A stretch of DNA of 64,000 nt from Diphasiastrum complanatum. Lineage: Eukaryota > Streptophyta > Lycopodiopsida > Lycopodiales > Lycopodiaceae. The stretch lies in assembly GCA_029204225.1 (NCBI GenBank), contig CM055101.1, forward strand, positions 58,393,579 to 58,457,578, written 5' to 3'. Below are positions 33,997-44,470 of this stretch, in pieces. Position 1 is the first letter of the stretch. Each line of letters begins with the position of its first letter. Below the pieces are notes generated by a model. That model was not told where the DNA came from. It did not search any database and saw nothing but the letters and a program-made list of their open reading frames with translations. Made by a program: the position numbers and the translations under genes.

Positions 33997-34398
33997 TTAT
34001 GCAAATTTGTCATATGTGTCCCGAAACTTGACCACAATGTTGAAATCTTTGGGCATGATGGTCACCCTCTTGGCATGGACAGCTGCAACAACAGTATCAG
34101 AAAAAAATTTAACCTGGAATACCTCATATGATGTGTGTAGTGTCTCAATTGTCGTTACCGTCCATCTCACATCTGCAAGTAGACTTCTTGTCACCTGCCT
34201 AATGGATCTCTGTATGTGAGCTTTTGGAATGAGAAGATTATTTGTCTTCTGTAGCTTCCAAATATCCTTGAGCCAGGGTGGGTCTCTTCTTCTGCCCCTT
34301 GGCCTAGAAGGAGGTGGTCTTTGTGGACTTCCCTGTCCGGCTCTTGAGATTGGTATTCCACCAAAGTGGCCTCGTGCAGTTTGCTTGGTCCGCGCCAT
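33997..34398 (-). CDS. Divergent histone H3-like protein (module B)
   Basis: An uninterrupted 133-codon frame, close to the 136 residues of H3. The N-terminus is exactly MARTKQTAR, then GHFGG. Lys4 is kept, but Lys9 is Gly, Ser10 is His and Lys14 is Ile. The tail (residues 14-38) is Pro/Arg-rich and unlike canonical H3. The fold domain is recognisable: LKDIWKLQKTNNLLIPKAHI (alpha-N/alpha-1), SDTVVAAVHAKRVTIMPKD (end of alpha-2 through loop 2), and an ending of FRDTYDKFA. LLIP and a Trp in loop 1 recall CENH3, whereas KRVTIMPKD is canonical. Such proteins pack in nucleosome cores. The ATG is the first possible start and faces the motif-rich intergenic region shared with the acidic gene. No intron is needed. 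It could be a captured host variant or an element-encoded chromatin protein. Confidence 0.8.
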   Translation of the reverse strand: MARTKQTARGHFGGIPISRAGQGSPQRPPPSRPRGRRRDPPWLKDIWKLQKTNNLLIPKAHIQRSIRQVTRSLLADVRWTVTTIETLHTSYEVFQVKFFSDTVVAAVHAKRVTIMPKDFNIVVKFRDTYDKFA

Positions 34399-36009
34399 TA
34401 CTGACCAATTTCAGATCAGCGCGCAAAGAAGGTGAACCCAAGATGAGAAGTAGGGTAGAGCACGTCAAACCGATAATTGAGCTTTACAATACAGATAGCT
34501 GATAGCGGATGGGCATGCGAGAGTAATTGAGGTTCGTAAGAAGTTTGTCTCGAGTGTGTTGTATCGCTATCGCATGGATGTAGAGAACTGAAATAACTTT
34601 AAGCAAAAAAATTTCAGCGTCGTCTATCAATATATATAGAGAAATTTTGAAATGATTGCAAACGTCGTGGGTTGGATGTCCGAGGATTGAATTACGATGA
34701 TGATTTCTCCGAGGCTTGTCAGTCAAATCAAACTAAATATTCATCTATCATCAAAATGATTAGTCGATATCGAATAAAACAGAATTAATTTCGTCTAAAG
34801 TATGGTCACATCTACATTTAAAGATACAAAAGTATGGTCACATCTAAAATTTATTGTTAAAATTGACAATGTTAAGTTATAAATATCCAATCATAATAAT
34901 TTCGTAATATTCCAGCCGTCATTATTTCACCCAATAGCAAGTCGACACACATATGCATGTTAAAACCAGATATTCTATTCCCTCATGCTGATCCGATATT
35001 GGAAAATAATATGAATGATCAAAGCTTGATTCTATATATGCTCCTTAGCTTTGGACAGAAAGAAGAGTCTACCGAATCAAGCTTTGATCATTCAAAATAC
35101 ACTCCAATAACATCCTACCATAGCGATTCGACGCGAGCAGTCCAAGTGAAAAATCACTGTCATCTCTAAAAGCGCGCTAGTTCGATATCCAGTATTTCAT
35201 CCAATAGTTAATCGACGCGCATATACAGCATTTGAAAACCAGAGGTGCTTTTTTCGCACGCTGAATCGATATTGAAAGGAATATGAATGATCAAAGCTTG
35301 ACTCGATAAATTCTCCATAATCTTGGACAGTATGAAGAGTTTACCGAATCAAGCTTTGAGCATGCATAATGGGGTCCAATAGTTTCCAGAATCTCAAAAA
35401 AAAAAATTGCTCCTACAATAGCGGTTCGATGCGCGCAGTCCAAATGGAGAATAAGCATCTTCTACCAGGTGCGTTGATTCGATATATCATACGTAGAAGA
35501 ATTATATTGGAGCTCCTTATAAATGACTAATGAAAATGTTCTGAATGAACAGTATCTCAAAAGAAAAAATCTCGTCTTTACTCTGCTTAAATAGATCGAG
35601 AGATTGTAATAATTCTCCTTGTATACAATTTTCAATGATATCCATTTATCATTTGTTTATTATTTGTTTAATGATTATTTGAGGAGGCTACTGATTGAAT
35701 ATTTAATGTATTCAACAGGAATTGGCTATAAATATGGGCACCACTTGCCATATTTCGATTCCGTGATCTTTTATTTTGAACTTACAAGTTTTTTGTTTTT
35801 TTCTATCTCACGATATCGAATCGACACGCCAGTTCTCAAACTTTGCATGGTGGGATTCATCCAGGCGCGCTGAATCGATATCACTTACTACTGACTTGTT
35901 CTCGTGTTAAATTTCAATCTCATCCTAGCGATATCGGATCAACGCACGCACTCTTGTTCTGTCCTCTACCGATATCATTTTGTCGCGCTGAACCGATATC
36001 AGGTTCAAT
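34399..36009. promoter_or_regulatory. Divergent intergenic region with iterated GATATCG..GCGC motifs
   Basis: This 1.6-kb stretch separates the H3-like gene (-) from the acidic gene (+), so it should hold both promoters. A motif with the shape GCGCGCTGAATCGATATC, or its reverse, recurs at about 35171, 35255, 35469, 35812, 35864, 35929 and 35982. Partial copies lie at about 34984, 35122, 35203 and 35412. Two diverged tandem units (about 34924-35189 and 35190-35487) each carry the motif at both ends and a hairpin in the middle. The last motif ends 10 bp before the ATG at 36010. The array could be protein-binding sites for the element's own protein, an origin or an enhancer. The sequence does not decide between these. 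Confidence 0.65.
35013..35093. repeat. Perfect 20-bp inverted repeat
   Basis: GAATGATCAAAGCTTGATTC at 35013-35032 is exactly reverse-complementary to 35074-35093, with a 41-base spacer. The neighbouring tandem unit (about 35285-35365) has a diverged version of the same arms, so the hairpin is a repeated design feature of the intergenic region. Confidence 0.9.
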
Positions 36010-37315
36010 ATGGCTAGTTCCTCCATGTCCTCAGATAACAAACTTCTTGATTTTTTAAATGCCAGTGACATTTCATCTGAGAAATTAGAGTATTTTACTA
36101 GTATTTTTTTTTGCTCCCTTCGATATTGATAAGCTAGTTTATGAGAATCATTATAATTTAATTTCTTATCTTGATAATTTTTCTCAGATAGTTAGTACTC
36201 CTGTTTTGGATATAGATAGTTTTTGTTTCGTTCATTTTCAGGACCTTGTGCATTCCCAACCATCCTCTAAGCATAAACACAATAGAAAGTACTCTAACTT
36301 GCATGACCATTTTAAAAGAAATATATATCGTGATATCCACAAAAGAATATGTCATCTTATAATCAAAGGAATGGCTTTTGTCTTTTACATATCTGCTGAA
36401 ATTCCAGATGATGAGTCTGTTGAATCTTCAACTGTTCCATTAATCAAAGCATCTGCACCTACTCCAGTTGATGTAGATGATGCAGATACTGATATAGGAG
36501 TTGAAGCTGAAGCATCTATGGCCTCATATTATCAAAAAACTCTCCCACGTTTTATAATCCTCTCTGATTCTCTTCTCTCTGCAACTCCTATTAATCAATT
36601 AACTCTACTAGATGCTCCCTTATATTTTATAAATAGTGAAAGTTATATTTCATTTAATGACATAGAAGATGTTTTGAATTTGAGAGAGAAAGAAATCCTC
36701 TCAATTTTTGATCAAAAATTATCAAAATTTTCTGACATTGTGGATTACACATATGATGACCTCGAAAGTGAGATAGATTATGATAAAGATGGCAATTGGA
36801 AATCTGGCAATGAGGCCTTGGAGGCCATGATTGAAAAATTTAAAGCCTATGAAAAAAATTTGCCTATAGAGGAGGAATTTTTGGAATTCCAAAAAAAATA
36901 TTCCCCAAGGCCTAGTTATATCCCCTCCGAAAATGTAGATGCCATTGGAGGACATGACATTAGCAAAGCAAACGTCGTTGATTACGATGATTATGATCTG
37001 GTACGTAGATGTTATATTGTTATTGATATTGTTCAATTTTCTTATTGAGTTTGTAGAGTTATGTATAATTCTAAATTTATTTTCTTTTCTCGTTTACAAG
37101 ATGCTATTGAAATAGATGCCTTTGATATGGAGGCGTCCGTGGCGTATTAGCCGGGAGAAAAGATGTGTCTCTATCTCATTATTTGAAACACTTTCAAAAT
37201 AATGAGATTTGTATATATCATTCATCTTTTAATCCATATGCAACCACTATCATTATGGCCATCAAATCATTATCAGTTTGTTTGGGAGGGCATGCCGCCA
37301 ACCACCATATGTGAT
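36010..37315 (+). CDS. Acidic protein of unknown function, module copy B
   Basis: ATG at 36010 opens MASSSMSSDNKLLDFLNASD. A nine-T run near 36110 shifts the frame by one base relative to the rest. The main frame then runs to LPIEEEFLEFQKKYSPRPSY and DYDDYDL near 37000. A GTACGT donor there and a TTTACAAG acceptor at 37101 suggest a last intron. The final exon region reads GVRGVLAGRKD, then SLSHYLKHFQNNEI and TIIMAIKSLS..LGGH, ending near 37311. Copy A at 15956-17471 aligns over the whole length (FLTISDLFYF with YISFNDIEDV, LPSEEEFL with LPIEEEFL, HYLKSFKNNEI with HYLKHFQNNEI). I recognise no known domain. The protein is strongly acidic in the middle (residues 140-170 rich in Asp). It converges on the transposase-like gene, as in copy A. 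Confidence 0.6.
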
Positions 37316-38920
37316 TTTCCGATTGAACACTAAATGTTCGATCATTTGTATCTGAAATTTTTCCGTCAAAGTGACACTCACTCGTTCCAACTTCTGACCC
37401 TTGATGATTTCAGATTCATCCAATTTTATGACAATAATGATCTTTCCATTTACTTGATATTCGTCTAGTTTATAGAATCAAATAATATATTTTAGAACAT
37501 TTTCAATATCAAGAAAAATATTATTACAATCGTTGTAATTGAGCTCACCATATTCTGATTTGTATAATTCAGTTATATGAAGTGGTTGGCCAACTACTTT
37601 GAACATTCTGTCATTATAAAAATTTCTAGCTAATCTTACCCGACATGAATGCGGAAGATAAATTTCTTCACCATCACTTGGGAAAAAGCTTCTTTAACTA
37701 TTCTAAAAAAGTACAATAACCATTTCTGCTAATTCCAGATACATCACATGCACCTTGTATCACATTCACATCCAAGTATGATTGAACCTTAATCAAAACA
37801 GTCTCTACAATTTCATTTTTCACTTTTTCAAACCGAGCATTTTTATCATTTCCTTTGCTGACTTTCTTGGTAAAACATGACTTAAAGATAATCCAATGCA
37901 TGAACGATCTATTAAATAGTCCTTTGCCACCAAACATAATCTGCAACAAACATATGAAACTCAAATTATGTTTAATAAATAAATAATCCATGTTATCAAG
38001 TGCAAATCAAACTTAAATGACATATACAAATCAAATAAACAGTTTATATGACAACATACTTGAATGCTCGAATCCTTTTTTTCTGATGGCCGCTATGTGT
38101 AGATAAGTCATCAATATTCTTCATCGGTACTCTCTTTCTTTTTCTCTTCATCGTTGTCTTATTGATAATCTTTATATCAACAGTAGATTTTAAACTCTCA
38201 AATCGCAACTTTTCTATGGATTCTAACATTTCTTGATTTGATCCCCGAAGAGTAGTGACAATAGCATTCAACTCTGACATAGCATTCTTGAGTGCATTGT
38301 TTTCAGCACTAGTGTATTGCACATGATGAAGCAATTGTTGATTTGCAATTTGCAATTGCTGATTAGCAAACTATAATTGTTGATTAAGACAATATATGCT
38401 ATGCATTCCAATATCACGCAACCTTTGACAATATCCAAGTAATCCGCTATTTCCTTCACATACATATCTGAGAAGATGAGTTACGGACTTAAAATCTGGA
38501 CACAAATTGGTAGCCGGATCATTAGGATAAATTGATCCATCCACCCACAAATCTATATTCATATGATTATTCATTCTCAATTCTCTAACTATTGCAATAG
38601 CATTCTCTACAACTTTCGCATTTTTCTTAATAATTGGAGTGCATTCCATCGGAAGAGCAACATGCAAATGGAACATTGCCATTGTTAAAGCTACAATCAT
38701 GTAAATGAATCAAACTACAGTAAATCAATATGAATAGATCTAGCATTCCTTACTTTTGTAATGTTTATGTCACATTGAAAAATCGTCCCACCTCATATTT
38801 CACTATAAGCATACAGTGATTTCAAAAGTTCTGCCCCTCCCGCTTCAGTTTTTGCATTGAGCACACCAAGATTTTCAGTCTTAAATCTCTAGTCCCGAAT
38901 TTTGGAACAAGCATGAAGAG
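37316..38920 (-). pseudogene. Transposase-like protein, unnamed family, module copy B (C-terminus missing)
   Basis: Three exons are readable. One near 38900-38754 gives LGVLNAKTEAGGAELLKSLY. Exon 38690-38060 holds MFHLHVALPMECTP, DLWVDGSIYPNDP, GLLGYCQRL, a Gln/Asn coiled coil and GHQKKRIRAFK. Exon 37940-37316 starts LCLVAKDYLIDRSCIGLSL and contains VIQGACDVSGI. After frameshifts it reads NFYNDRMFKVVGQPLHI and GKIIIVIKLDESEI followed by LERVSVTL. The intron after RIRAFK has the same position and phase 2 as in copy A. The segment with VIKLDE..LERVSVTL is absent from copy A, while the HPCLYC and QGMEKSH parts of copy A are absent here. Each copy thus supplies what the other lost. It abuts the end of the acidic gene with almost no gap, which suggests a deletion. 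Confidence 0.65.
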
Positions 38921-38978
38921 AAGTTATTACATCTCATGCTTAACTAACTATTGTCTGAAGTTAACCATACTAGTTAAA

Positions 38979-39209
38979 TGTCAGGCAAGGCCGGAAACTC
39001 GAAAAACGTTGACCAGAAGTTACCGGTTTTCATTCTCTCTCTACGTAACCTCTCTCTAAATTGAAATTCTTAAAGGGCCCATTTTGAGCCCATATTTCTC
39101 CTAATGCTAGAGGTTGATTGGTTGCTTCTACTTGGTTGGGTGGTTTCTCCATAGTGTATTCTCTATTGTTTCGTCTTGTAAGCAGGATCTTGAGGAGTTG
39201 TCCCTAACA
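38979..39209 (+). repeat. 5' LTR end of a + strand retroelement (start uncertain)
   Basis: The sequence ends GTCCCTAACA at 39209 directly before a primer-binding site, which fixes it as an LTR end. A start at TGTCAGGCAAGG (38979) or TGTCTGAAGTT (about 38952) is possible. No second LTR was identified. It borders the 5' end of the module B transposase-like gene. Confidence 0.6.
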
Positions 39210-39210
39210 T

Positions 39211-39222
39211 TGGTATCAGAGC
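39211..39222 (+). other. Primer-binding site, initiator tRNA-Met type
   Basis: TGGTATCAGAGC follows the LTR end CTAACA by one base. About 500 bases of leader-like sequence come next, and then an opposite-strand Copia fragment cuts the element off near 39720. Confidence 0.85.
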
Positions 39223-39725
39223 AAGGCTTACAAAGATTGGAGAACTTGGAGAAGTGATACTTTTCATCAAAATTTCGATGTGGATCAATTGCAATTCTCT
39301 TCTAAGTGGAGAGAAAGATGGCAAGTGTGTGTACTCTCCCGGTTTCCATTTGCATGCTGCTAAGATGTACTTCTCTAGAAATTTTTTTGGGTTTTATGAA
39401 AAATTGTCCTAGAAAGCCAATTTGTGATGCTTTTTTGGAGTTTTTTCTTGTGTAGCTCAAATCTTATGTAGATCTAAATTTTCTAGCAAGTGTACTTTCA
39501 TTTTAGGGATCAGTAATGATGAAATTAATTATGCATGCTGGTTCTTCTCATGGTTTATAGTTCTAAGCTATATTTTGGTCAGAATTGCTTGCTTTTTCAT
39601 GCTTTTTGACTCAAAATAGATAGTAAGAGCTAAAATCCAGCAAAATCAGATCAACTAGATGGCATGTGGTTGAGAAAGAGTTGCATGTCATGAATTTTCA
39701 TTTATAGTGTAGAAAAAATCGGAAA

Positions 39726-41462
39726 CTAATTGAAACACCTTCCACTTGAAATAAGTAAAAGAGATATAAGAATCCTTATGGTCACCATCTTTGCCACGGG
39801 TGCAGAGGTCTCCTCATAATCAATTCCATGGATTTGAGCAAATCCCTTGGCACATAATCTTGCCTTGCACTTGTAAATAGTGCCATCTTGATTATACTTG
39901 ATTCGAAATACCCACTTGGATCCAATGATGTGCTTGTTGGATGGAGGATCCACAAGCTCCCAAGTGTTGTTGATCATCAAGGCTTCATACTCTTGCTTCA
40001 TGGCATCATACCACTCCTTGGTATTGAGTGCCTCTTCAACATCCTTTGGCTCTTCATGAGAGATGAAATATGCAAAATGGGTGGAATCAAGCTCCACTTG
40101 CTTGCCTTTGTCATCATAGGAAAGCCTCTTAGGCTCGGATCTCTTTCTAGAAGTCCTCCTAGGTGTATGAACCCGAGGAATCTCCTCCTCAAATCTTGAC
40201 CCCAACAAGTCTTGATGATCTTCAATAGGCATGATAGGTGATGGATCTTGAGGTTGCTTGAACTCAGCCCCTTCAAATAGTGAATGTTGATCTTCATGAA
40301 ATATAACATCTCTACTTTCAATCACTTGGGAAGTAGAGAGCACAAAGACTCTATAAGCCTTTTTGGTGGATGAATATCCAATTATGATCCCTTTGCTAGA
40401 GCATGGATCATCCTTCTTCCTTGTTTTCAAGGGAATATGTGCAAAGCAAATAGTGACAAATACTCTAAGGTGATCAATCTTAGGCTTCTTATTGAATACG
40501 ACCTCATATGGTGTCCTTCCTTCAAAAGCAAGATGTGGGAGTTTATTGCAAAGATAACTCACACAAAGTTATAGCTTCTCCCCAAAAATCTTTAGTTAGA
40601 GACCATAAGATATCCCTCTCCATCACTTGCAATAGAATCTTCTTTCTCATTTGAAAGTTTGGCTTGCTTAAATTGATTCTTCTTCTTGAAGCAATTAGTG
40701 TTCCATCTTGCCACAAAAGAAGCATTTGATATTCTTCTTCTTCTTCTTTGAGGTAGAAGCATGAGAGGAATCCTTCTCCTCTCCATCTTGGTCTTTTGCT
40801 TTGTCCTTGGAGATGTGTTGTTGTTGCTTTTTGCTCCTCTCTTTATGCTTGGCAAAAAAAGCTTTGCCATCACCATTATGATTGATTGATAACTTATCCA
40901 TTCTTAGTAGCTTGTTCTCTTACCTTGATTCTTCAGCCATAGCAACACTTTGCAATGCCTCCAAGCTTGGTAGTTCTTCCTTGATAGCATAGGATTGGAC
41001 AAGATTGTCATAATCATCCTTTAAGCCATTGAGTATGACTTGAACTAGCTCTCTTTGATTGATCGGATCTCCAATACAAGCAAGCTCCCATTGTCTTTGA
41101 CTCTCAATACATAATTGGTTGCACTTTTATCACCCCTTTGATAGCTTTGGAATATTTGATTCCTTAGAGTGAGAAGTCTTGAGATATTCTTGGCTTCATA
41201 GATTGCTTTGAGAGTGTCCCAAGCATCCTTGGCCGATGTGCAAGCACCAATCTCCCTCAAAATCTCATTGGAGACGTTCATTTTGATATAGTGGTAATTT
41301 TGTGCTTCTTGAAGGATTTGAGGCTCCTCCTCAATCCCAAGCACAATATTTCCATCAATCTTGGAGTGTTAGAATAGACTCCATCTTCAACTTCCAAATA
41401 GAATAATTGGAAGTGGATAGCCTCTCACTAGGCTCCAATAGATAGGAACCCATTGATGCCAT
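39726..41462 (-). pseudogene. Copia fragment: gag joined to integrase C-terminus and RT start
   Basis: From 41462 the minus strand reads a gag (MASMGSYLLEPSERL, NYSIWKLKMES, IKMNVSNEIL) with a zinc knuckle start KCFFCGKMEH near 40700. It then jumps over the protease and integrase core to the C-terminal integrase region (CNKLPHLAFEGRTPYEVVF, DHLRVFVTICFAHIP). A linker with SYDDKGKQVELD leads into the RT (KEWYDAMKQEYEALM, SKWVFRIKYNQDGTIYKCKA). It ends near 39726 before the RT active site. The 278-codon frame 39726-40562 is the best preserved Copia stretch in this part of the window. Internal deletion of PR and IN and loss of RT/RH make it non-functional. Confidence 0.88.
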
Positions 41463-41920
41463 GAACTTGTAAAGGCTCCTTGTGAAATGGACAAAAAAGT
41501 GTTGCTCTCTCTCTTACTATAGGACTCAAAGAGGGTGTGCTACCAATTCCTATGGAAGATCTTGCAACAAGGTGAGATAATGCACCTTACTAGCTTTTCT
41601 GATCCCTCTTGATCTAGATCACTCTCACTTCAATTGATGAAGAATGGACAAAGATTGAGTCAAGCAAATTTTGGCACTTGTGAGACACTCCAAAAGACCA
41701 CAAATCACTCAAGTGCAAGCAAGTTGTTTGAAATATTGTGTCTATGATCTTGATTTGATGACTAGATCTCAAAAAAGTGTGATTGGCAAGCCTAGAAGTG
41801 GGATTTTTGATCAAACAAGCATAAGAGAGTCAAAGATAAAAGTGTCCAACCCACTTTGATATAATTGACTATAACTTTTGATTGGGAGATCCAATCACAA
41901 TGAAGTCAATTGCTACACAA
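41463..41920. other. Probable leader of the minus-strand Copia; no gene
   Basis: This lies upstream of the minus-strand gag and has no recognisable coding sequence or primer-binding site. It ends at the foldback element. Confidence 0.35.
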
Positions 41921-43054
41921 CATTAGGGCCCTTTTTGGACTCAAAAAGGGCCTCTTCCTTGCCTAAACCAGTTTGATAATCTGGATTAATTCACTTGCTA
42001 ATAGTCCTATGTGGCAGTTCACCTTGGGTTTAGCTTGAGTTAGATCCTAGTCACATAGGTTGCACTTGAACCTAGTATATTAAATGAATAAAGAATTAAA
42101 TTCAATGATTGTAAAAATAATAATTTATTTTTGAATTTGTGAGGGGCTGAAATTTTTTTTGCACTTCATCCGTATTTTTTTTACGCTTGTTTTGGAGAGA
42201 AAAGAGGTTTTAAATTTTTTTACATTTCATATTGAGGTTTAGATAATAAAAAAAAGGTACAATGGGGGGGGGGGGGGGGGGCTTGTACCATAAAGAAAAA
42301 AAAAATTAGATTGTGATGGGGTCCCCACCCCCCCCACCCCCCCCGCCGCTCCCCCTACACGGTCGCCCTTCCTTCGGCCGTGCAACTCCTCCTTGCTCGC
42401 AACCCACCCCGGGTCGCCTAGCCTCGTTAGCCGCCCAGCTCCAGAGAGGGCCCAGCTCCCGAGAGGGCCCAGAACATAGCGTCGGCCTATGTACGAGCTC
42501 AAGCTAGGCCCGCAAGGGAGCTGTGGGCAGCGAACAAGGCTAGTGGCCCGGGGTGGGTTGCGAGCAAGGAGGGGCATCGGGAAGCTAACCGTGCAGAGGG
42601 GAGCGTGGAGAGGGGGGGGGGGTGTTGTAAACCCCCCCTTAAATTTTGAATTTTTTTTCTTTATGGTACAAGGGGGGACCCCCCCTTTGTACCTTTTTTT
42701 TCATCTAAACCTCAATATGAAATATAAAAGAATTTGAAACCTCTTTTCCAAAACAAGCTTAAAAAATATATGGATGAAGTGCAAAAAAAATTTCAACCCT
42801 TTACATATTCAAAATTTGAATTTGGGCCTTGCTTTTGAGTGTGACATTGTCATCAATAAGGGGCTAGGGGAGTGTAGTTATTGTGTGGTTAGTGGGTGAC
42901 TTAGATTTTGAGATTTCATCTAGGCCATTGGATGTGCCATGTCATATGGACCATTCTATCTCAATTGTCACTCTTTTATTGGTACACATGTCATCATTAA
43001 CACTAATTATAATTAGTGAAGAGGCCCTTTTTGAGTCCAAAAAGGGCCCTAATG
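41921..43054. mobile_element. Foldback-type element with 37-bp perfect outer TIRs and long inner inverted arms
   Basis: The outer ends CATTAGGGCCCTTTTTGGAC...(41921-41957) and its exact reverse complement (43018-43054) are perfect over 37 bp. Inside, about 42133-42480 and 42500-42832 form long inverted arms, including GAAATTTTTTTTGCACTTCA, CATATTGAGGTTTAGAT and GCTCGCAACCCACCCCGGG. The arms meet at a small central palindrome (CATAG...CTATG, about 42476-42492). The arm cores are strikingly GC-rich, with G or C runs of up to about 18, inside AT-rich surroundings. No coding capacity is credible. No clear target duplication was found. The inner foldback may be nested inside an older TIR element, because the sequence between outer and inner arms is not complementary. 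Confidence 0.85.
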
Positions 43055-44084
43055 ACTAGACTCAAATAGCTTTCAAACTAGCTATCAAGCATCAAATTTG
43101 GCTCACACATGGAAGAGAACTAAGGGACTAAATTTTGTTGTCCTTCACATGTGTCTGGGAAGGAAAATCCATACAATATCAGAAATGTTTCAATCCTTAT
43201 GATAATGAACCATTTTGATCAATAGATGCTTGAGATAGCATGGGAGATGCGAACTAGTCTCTCTACATCTAGATTTTCAAGAAAATTTTGAAACTTTGGA
43301 TGAAACAAGCATCAAATACTTAGGTAGGCTCTGAATTCCATGTTAAATTTCACACGTGTGGGAATGCCCTAAAGTGTGTGATTGATCTCCTAAGCAAGCT
43401 TGTGCACTTGCCAATGGATTCTAGATTGATTTCCAAAATCTAGATCAAAAAGCAAGGCATAGAGACAAAGATGGATGAAATTGTTGATAACCAAAGTTCA
43501 TACACATGAAAAGGAAAAGCTTCTTGAAAATACAAAGGAAAATTAAGCTCCTCTCCTCGGGTAGAGAGAGAATAGAGCAAATTCAAACTCGTGTAGAGAG
43601 AGAAATCAAACAAGCAAATCTCACCAACAAGATTGACTCAAAGTCTCAACATAATTAATGATCATAAGGAGAAGTACATATAGAGTGTGTGGAGATCCCT
43701 CCTTGCATGCTATTGGACCCCTAATCATAGCCTCTTCCTATTGGACCCCTAATCATAGCCTCCTTAATTCTATTGGACCTCTAATGAGGATCTCTTGATT
43801 TCTATTGGACCCCTTGACCAAGGCCAACTCTTTGACTTCATCACTCTTCAAATTGCATTGTCACAAGTGTCAAGACCCTATTCATATGCCTACCTAGCTC
43901 GAGATTACATCATGACTCACTTTTGGCTCAATAGAGGCATTACATGTGGACATTGCCAATTTGCCATCTATGCCAATATGTGGCCCTATCACAACTCTAC
44001 ACAAAGAAGCTTGATAAAAACTTTATGAGACCCCTAAGACTAAGATAGATAGCTTTTTATGATTTTCACAAATTACTACGTGCA
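43055..44084. other. No recognised gene; short tandem array inside
   Basis: Nothing coding is recognised. At 43710-43815 four degenerate units of CTATTGGACCCCTAATCATA (period about 28-32 bp) lie in tandem. Confidence 0.5.
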
Positions 44085-44470
44085 CCTCGGCCAAGGAGGC
44101 TTGGGATACCCTCAACCCATTTATGAGTCCAAGAATACCTCTAGGTTGCTCACACTTAGGAATCAAATTTTACAAAGTTTCCAAAAGAGTGATAAGAGTG
44201 CCTCCAATTATGTTTTGAGCATGAAAGATCTTCATAAAGAGCTTGCTTGCATATGAGACCACCTCAGCCAAAGTGAATTAGTGCAAGTGATCCTAAATGG
44301 ATTAAAGGATGAATTTGACAACCTTGTACAATCTTATGCAATCAAGGAGGAGCTTCCAAGCTTGGAGGCTTGAAGGAGTGCTTAAAGAGTGTAGGCAACA
44401 GAACAAGTTCTTGAGGATGAACAAAATTTCAATCAAAGATGGTGGAGACCACAAAGCTTTATTCACTAAG
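44085..44470 (+). pseudogene. Copia gag fragment
   Basis: The + strand reads ESKNTSRLLTLRNQILQSF, SDKSASNYVLSMKDLHKELA, VQVILNGLKDEFDNLVQSYA and IKEELPSLEA, followed by EQVLEDEQNF in shifted frames. This is the middle of a Copia gag and is closely similar to the minus-strand gag at 41045-41344. The start, the zinc knuckle and pol are absent. Confidence 0.8.

Noticed and set aside
33997-34398. Interpretation as an ordinary CENH3 gene
   Set aside because: LLIP and a loop-1 Trp are CENH3-like, but the tail starts ARTKQTAR and loop 2 reads KRVTIMPKD as in canonical H3. The context is a transposon-like module. It fits neither class cleanly.
42239-42737. 112-codon (-) and 82-codon (+) frames in the foldback element
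   Set aside because: They read through inverted GC-rich arms and homopolymers and are mirror images of each other. Not coding.
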